From Bradyrhizobium sp. Y36 (GTDB lineage Bacteria; Pseudomonadota; Alphaproteobacteria; Rhizobiales; Xanthobacteraceae): a stretch of DNA of 64,000 nt. The position numbers were made by a program, and so were the translations under genes. The stretch spans positions 186,001 through 250,000 of the forward strand of contig NZ_NWTI01000004.1 of the NCBI RefSeq assembly GCF_002531575.1, written 5' to 3'. Positions 61,854 through 64,000 of the stretch are shown one piece after another (within the stretch, counting starts at the first letter, position 1; each line of letters starts with the position of its first letter). Under the pieces are notes generated by a model. It had not been told where the DNA came from and did no database searches. It saw nothing but the letters and a program-made list of their open reading frames with translations.

Positions 61854-61965
61854 GTAGGGTGGGTTAGCCGAAGGCGTAACCCACCTTTGCTTTCCGCACC
61901 GAGGGAAGTGGTGGGCTTCACCGAGCACATGCGCTCTGCGCATATGCTCGGCTAACCCACCCTAC
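61854..61965. repeat. Palindromic intergenic repeat, GTAGGGTGGGTTAGCCGA type
   Basis: Arms GTAGGGTGGGTTAGCCGAAG (from 61854) and CTCGGCTAACCCACCCTAC (ending at 61965). It is related in form to the preceding element but distinct in sequence. The two elements lie in tandem before the enolase-superfamily gene. Confidence 0.78.
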
Positions 61966-61992
61966 GAAGCAAGGAAGAAACAGGGAGGCACC

Positions 61993-63081
61993 ATGCCGCG
62001 CATCGCAAACGTCGAATCCGCCCTCTACCGGATCCCCCTTCCCGTCACGCTCTCCGACTCCACCCATGGCGAGATCACGGCGTTCGAGCTGATCACCTGC
62101 CGCATCCGCGATGCCGACGGCGCGGAGGGTGTGGGCTACACCTACACGGTCGGGCGCAATGGCGGGGCGACGGCGGATATCCTCAAGCGCGAGATCCCGG
62201 CACTGATCGAAGGCCGTGAAGCCGACGATACCGAGGCGATCTGGCAGCATGTCTGGTGGGCGCTGCATTATGGCGGGCGCGGCGGGCCGGTGGTGCTGGC
62301 GCTTTCGGCGCTCGACATCGCGCTGTGGGATTTGAAGGCGCGGCGCGCCAAGCTGCCGCTGTATCGATTGCTCGGCGGCTTCGATGCGCACGTGCCGTGC
62401 TATGCTGGCGGCATCGACCTCGATCTGTCCGTGGATGCGCTGCTCGCGCAGACCGACGGCAATCTCGCCAAGGGCTTTCGCGCCATCAAGATGAAGGTCG
62501 GCCGGCCCGACCTGAAATCCGACGTCGCCAAGGTCTCCGCGATGCGACAGCATCTCGGCGACGGCTTTCCGCTGATGGTGGACGCCAACATGAAATGGAC
62601 CGTCGAGGAGGCCATCCGTGCGGCCCGGGCGTTCGTGCCCTACGACCTGACCTGGCTGGAAGAGCCGATCATTCCCGACGACGTCGCGGGTCATGCGCGC
62701 ATCATGCAGGCCGGCGGCGTGCCGATCGCGGCGGGCGAGAATCTGCGCTCGCTGTGGGAGTTCAAGAACTACATCACGAGCGGCGCGGTGTCCTATCCCG
62801 AGCCCGACGTCACCAATTGCGGCGGCGTTTCCGCCTTCATGAAGATCGCGCGGCTGGCGGAGGCCTTCAACCTGCCCGTTACCAGCCACGGCGCGCACGA
62901 CATCACCGTGCACCTACTCGCCGCCTGCCCGAACCGCTCCTATCTCGAAGCGCACGGATTCGGCCTCGACAAGTACATCGAGCATCCGCTGGTGCTCGAG
63001 GACGGCAAGGCGCTGGCGCCGGACCGCCCCGGGCATGGGATCAGCTTCGACTGGAAGGGGCTGGCGACGCTGGCGCCTTAG
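61993..63081 (+). CDS. Mandelate racemase/muconate lactonizing enzyme family protein
   Basis: A 362-residue enolase-superfamily enzyme. The capping domain covers residues 1-120. Catalytic features are the KxK motif (Lys166, Lys168 in IKMKVG), metal ligands Asp197 (VDAN), Glu223 (WLEEP) and Glu249 (AGEN), and the His299 base region (TSHGAHD). The KxK plus His/Asp pairing places it in the mandelate racemase group, which includes sugar-acid dehydratases. The substrate is probably an acid sugar or hydroxy acid. GGGAGG precedes the start. Confidence 0.9.
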   Translation: MPRIANVESALYRIPLPVTLSDSTHGEITAFELITCRIRDADGAEGVGYTYTVGRNGGATADILKREIPALIEGREADDTEAIWQHVWWALHYGGRGGPVVLALSALDIALWDLKARRAKLPLYRLLGGFDAHVPCYAGGIDLDLSVDALLAQTDGNLAKGFRAIKMKVGRPDLKSDVAKVSAMRQHLGDGFPLMVDANMKWTVEEAIRAARAFVPYDLTWLEEPIIPDDVAGHARIMQAGGVPIAAGENLRSLWEFKNYITSGAVSYPEPDVTNCGGVSAFMKIARLAEAFNLPVTSHGAHDITVHLLAACPNRSYLEAHGFGLDKYIEHPLVLEDGKALAPDRPGHGISFDWKGLATLAP

Positions 63082-63165
63082 AGCACGGCGTCAAGCCCGG
63101 CCATGACGATGCGGCTGCACGCGAGCCATTCCCCAACGCGGGATGCGGGCCGCGGATAATCCGCT

Positions 63166-64000
63166 ATGGTGGCGGCCACCGACATTTTGCGAGAGACCGC
63201 CGCCTTGACACCCGAGCTGCATCAGAAACTGACCGCGTGGCGCCAACACCTTCACGCCCACCCGGAGCTGTCGCTCCAGGAGAAGGAGACCGCGGCCTTC
63301 GTGCAGGACAAGCTCACCGAGCTCGGCATTCCCTTCGAGGCCGGCATCGGCGGCCACGGCATCGTCGCGACCTTGACCCGCGGGCACGCGCAAAGGCGGG
63401 TCGGCCTGCGCGCCGACATGGACGCGCTGCCGATCACCGAGGACACCGGCCTGCCCTACGCCTCCAGGACATCGGGCGTGATGCACGCCTGCGGCCATGA
63501 CGGGCACACCGCATCGCTGCTCGGCGCCGCCGCGCTGCTCGCGGCCGACACCAGCTGGAGCGGCACGGTCGATTTCATCTTCCAGCCGGCCGAGGAAGGC
63601 TTTGGTGGCTCGCGCGCGATGGTCGCGGCCGGGCTGTTCGACCGCTTTCCGATGGAGCGCGTGTTCGGCTTCCACAATTGGCCGGGCCTTGCCGCCGGTA
63701 GCGTTGCCGTGCACGACGGTGTCGTCATGGCCTCCGGCGGGCGCATCACCATCACCATCGAGGGCCATGCCGGCCACGCCGGCATGCCGCATCTGACGCG
63801 CGATCCGGTGGTGGCGGCCGGCCATCTGATCGTGGCCCTGCAATCGGTGGTCGCGCGCAGTGTCGATCCGCTCGACACTGCCGTGCTCTCGCTCTGCACC
63901 ATCGAAGGCGGCACCGCGCCGAACCAGATCGCCGGACGCGTGACCATCCGCGGCACGCTGCGTTACCACCGCGAGGCGGTGAAGGACGTCATCCTCGACG
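63166..64000 (+). CDS. M20 family amidohydrolase, hippurate hydrolase type (runs off window)
   Basis: The first 278 codons are visible. The family pattern is clear: WRQHLHAHPELSLQEKETAAFV, LRADMDALPI (metal Asp), MHACGHDGHTASLLGAA (Cys and His metal ligands), FQPAEEGFGGS (catalytic Glu pair) and the lid with GHAGHAGMPH. Such enzymes hydrolyse N-acyl amino acids such as hippurate or indole-acetyl amino acids. Two starts are possible: the ATG used here and a TTG at 63205 that gives the usual family N-terminus (TPELHQKLTAWRQ). The C-terminus lies beyond base 64000. Confidence 0.9.
   Translation, partial: MVAATDILRETAALTPELHQKLTAWRQHLHAHPELSLQEKETAAFVQDKLTELGIPFEAGIGGHGIVATLTRGHAQRRVGLRADMDALPITEDTGLPYASRTSGVMHACGHDGHTASLLGAAALLAADTSWSGTVDFIFQPAEEGFGGSRAMVAAGLFDRFPMERVFGFHNWPGLAAGSVAVHDGVVMASGGRITITIEGHAGHAGMPHLTRDPVVAAGHLIVALQSVVARSVDPLDTAVLSLCTIEGGTAPNQIAGRVTIRGTLRYHREAVKDVILD

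Overview
The window reads as chromosome of a high-GC alphaproteobacterium, most likely a Bradyrhizobium or close relative. This is inferred from gene content and from regulatory and repeat signatures: sigma-EcfG type promoters (GGAAC-N16-CGTT), FixK/FNR type boxes (TTGA-N6-TCAA), and several palindromic repeat families of a kind I associate with Bradyrhizobium. I see no rRNA, tRNA, CRISPR array, transposase or intact prophage. Nearly all coding space is metabolic, transport and redox genes in short operons.

Layout. 0-3.5 kb: a glycogen-debranching-type protein (cut by the window edge) and an ABC exporter on the minus strand, divergent from a family 4 glycosyltransferase with a sigma-EcfG promoter. 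3.7-14.3 kb: alkyl sulfatase, GGDEF protein, a fused DctQM/DctP TRAP transporter, trans-aconitate methyltransferase, an SDR lacking its catalytic Tyr, two small stress genes each with its own sigma-EcfG promoter, and an orphan ABC substrate-binding protein. 14.3-22 kb: a SulP transporter and a Ca2+/H+ antiporter associated with FixK-type boxes, an isocitrate/isopropylmalate dehydrogenase homologue, an MFS exporter and a B12-binding radical SAM enzyme.

22.3-28.4 kb is the most distinctive block. A molybdenum hydroxylase pair (2Fe-2S subunit plus Tat-exported molybdopterin subunit) is followed by a flavocytochrome c sulfide dehydrogenase-like flavoprotein and by SoxX, a SoxY variant, SoxZ and SoxA. 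Genes from the flavoprotein to soxA overlap or nearly touch, so they look like one operon. SoxY ends in an AAC-T-E arm instead of GGCGG, and neither SoxB nor SoxCD is present. This is the best candidate here for an incompletely described system.

28.4-41.2 kb: a YadA-anchor remnant, an NCS2-type permease with a biuret-hydrolase-like cysteine hydrolase, a hotdog-fold protein, a fused indolepyruvate ferredoxin oxidoreductase, a KstD-like flavoprotein, an HtrA-like protease, and a GMC oxidoreductase with a small partner. 41.3-46.4 kb: a thermonuclease-like protein and a cyoABCD quinol oxidase operon. 46.4-53.8 kb: SDR-CMD-SDR operon, sorbosone-dehydrogenase-like protein, PuuD urate hydroxylase, a VOC protein, an L,D-transpeptidase. 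53.9-64 kb: lytic transglycosylase, a TctC-type binding protein, a translationally coupled pair including an HGG-motif protein, MFS transporter, outer-membrane barrel protein, M20 peptidase, an enolase-superfamily enzyme and an M20 amidohydrolase cut by the window end.

Start codons were chosen from visible ribosome binding sites, family N-termini and overlaps. Functions are assigned by recognised motifs and remembered family resemblance; no database search was possible.
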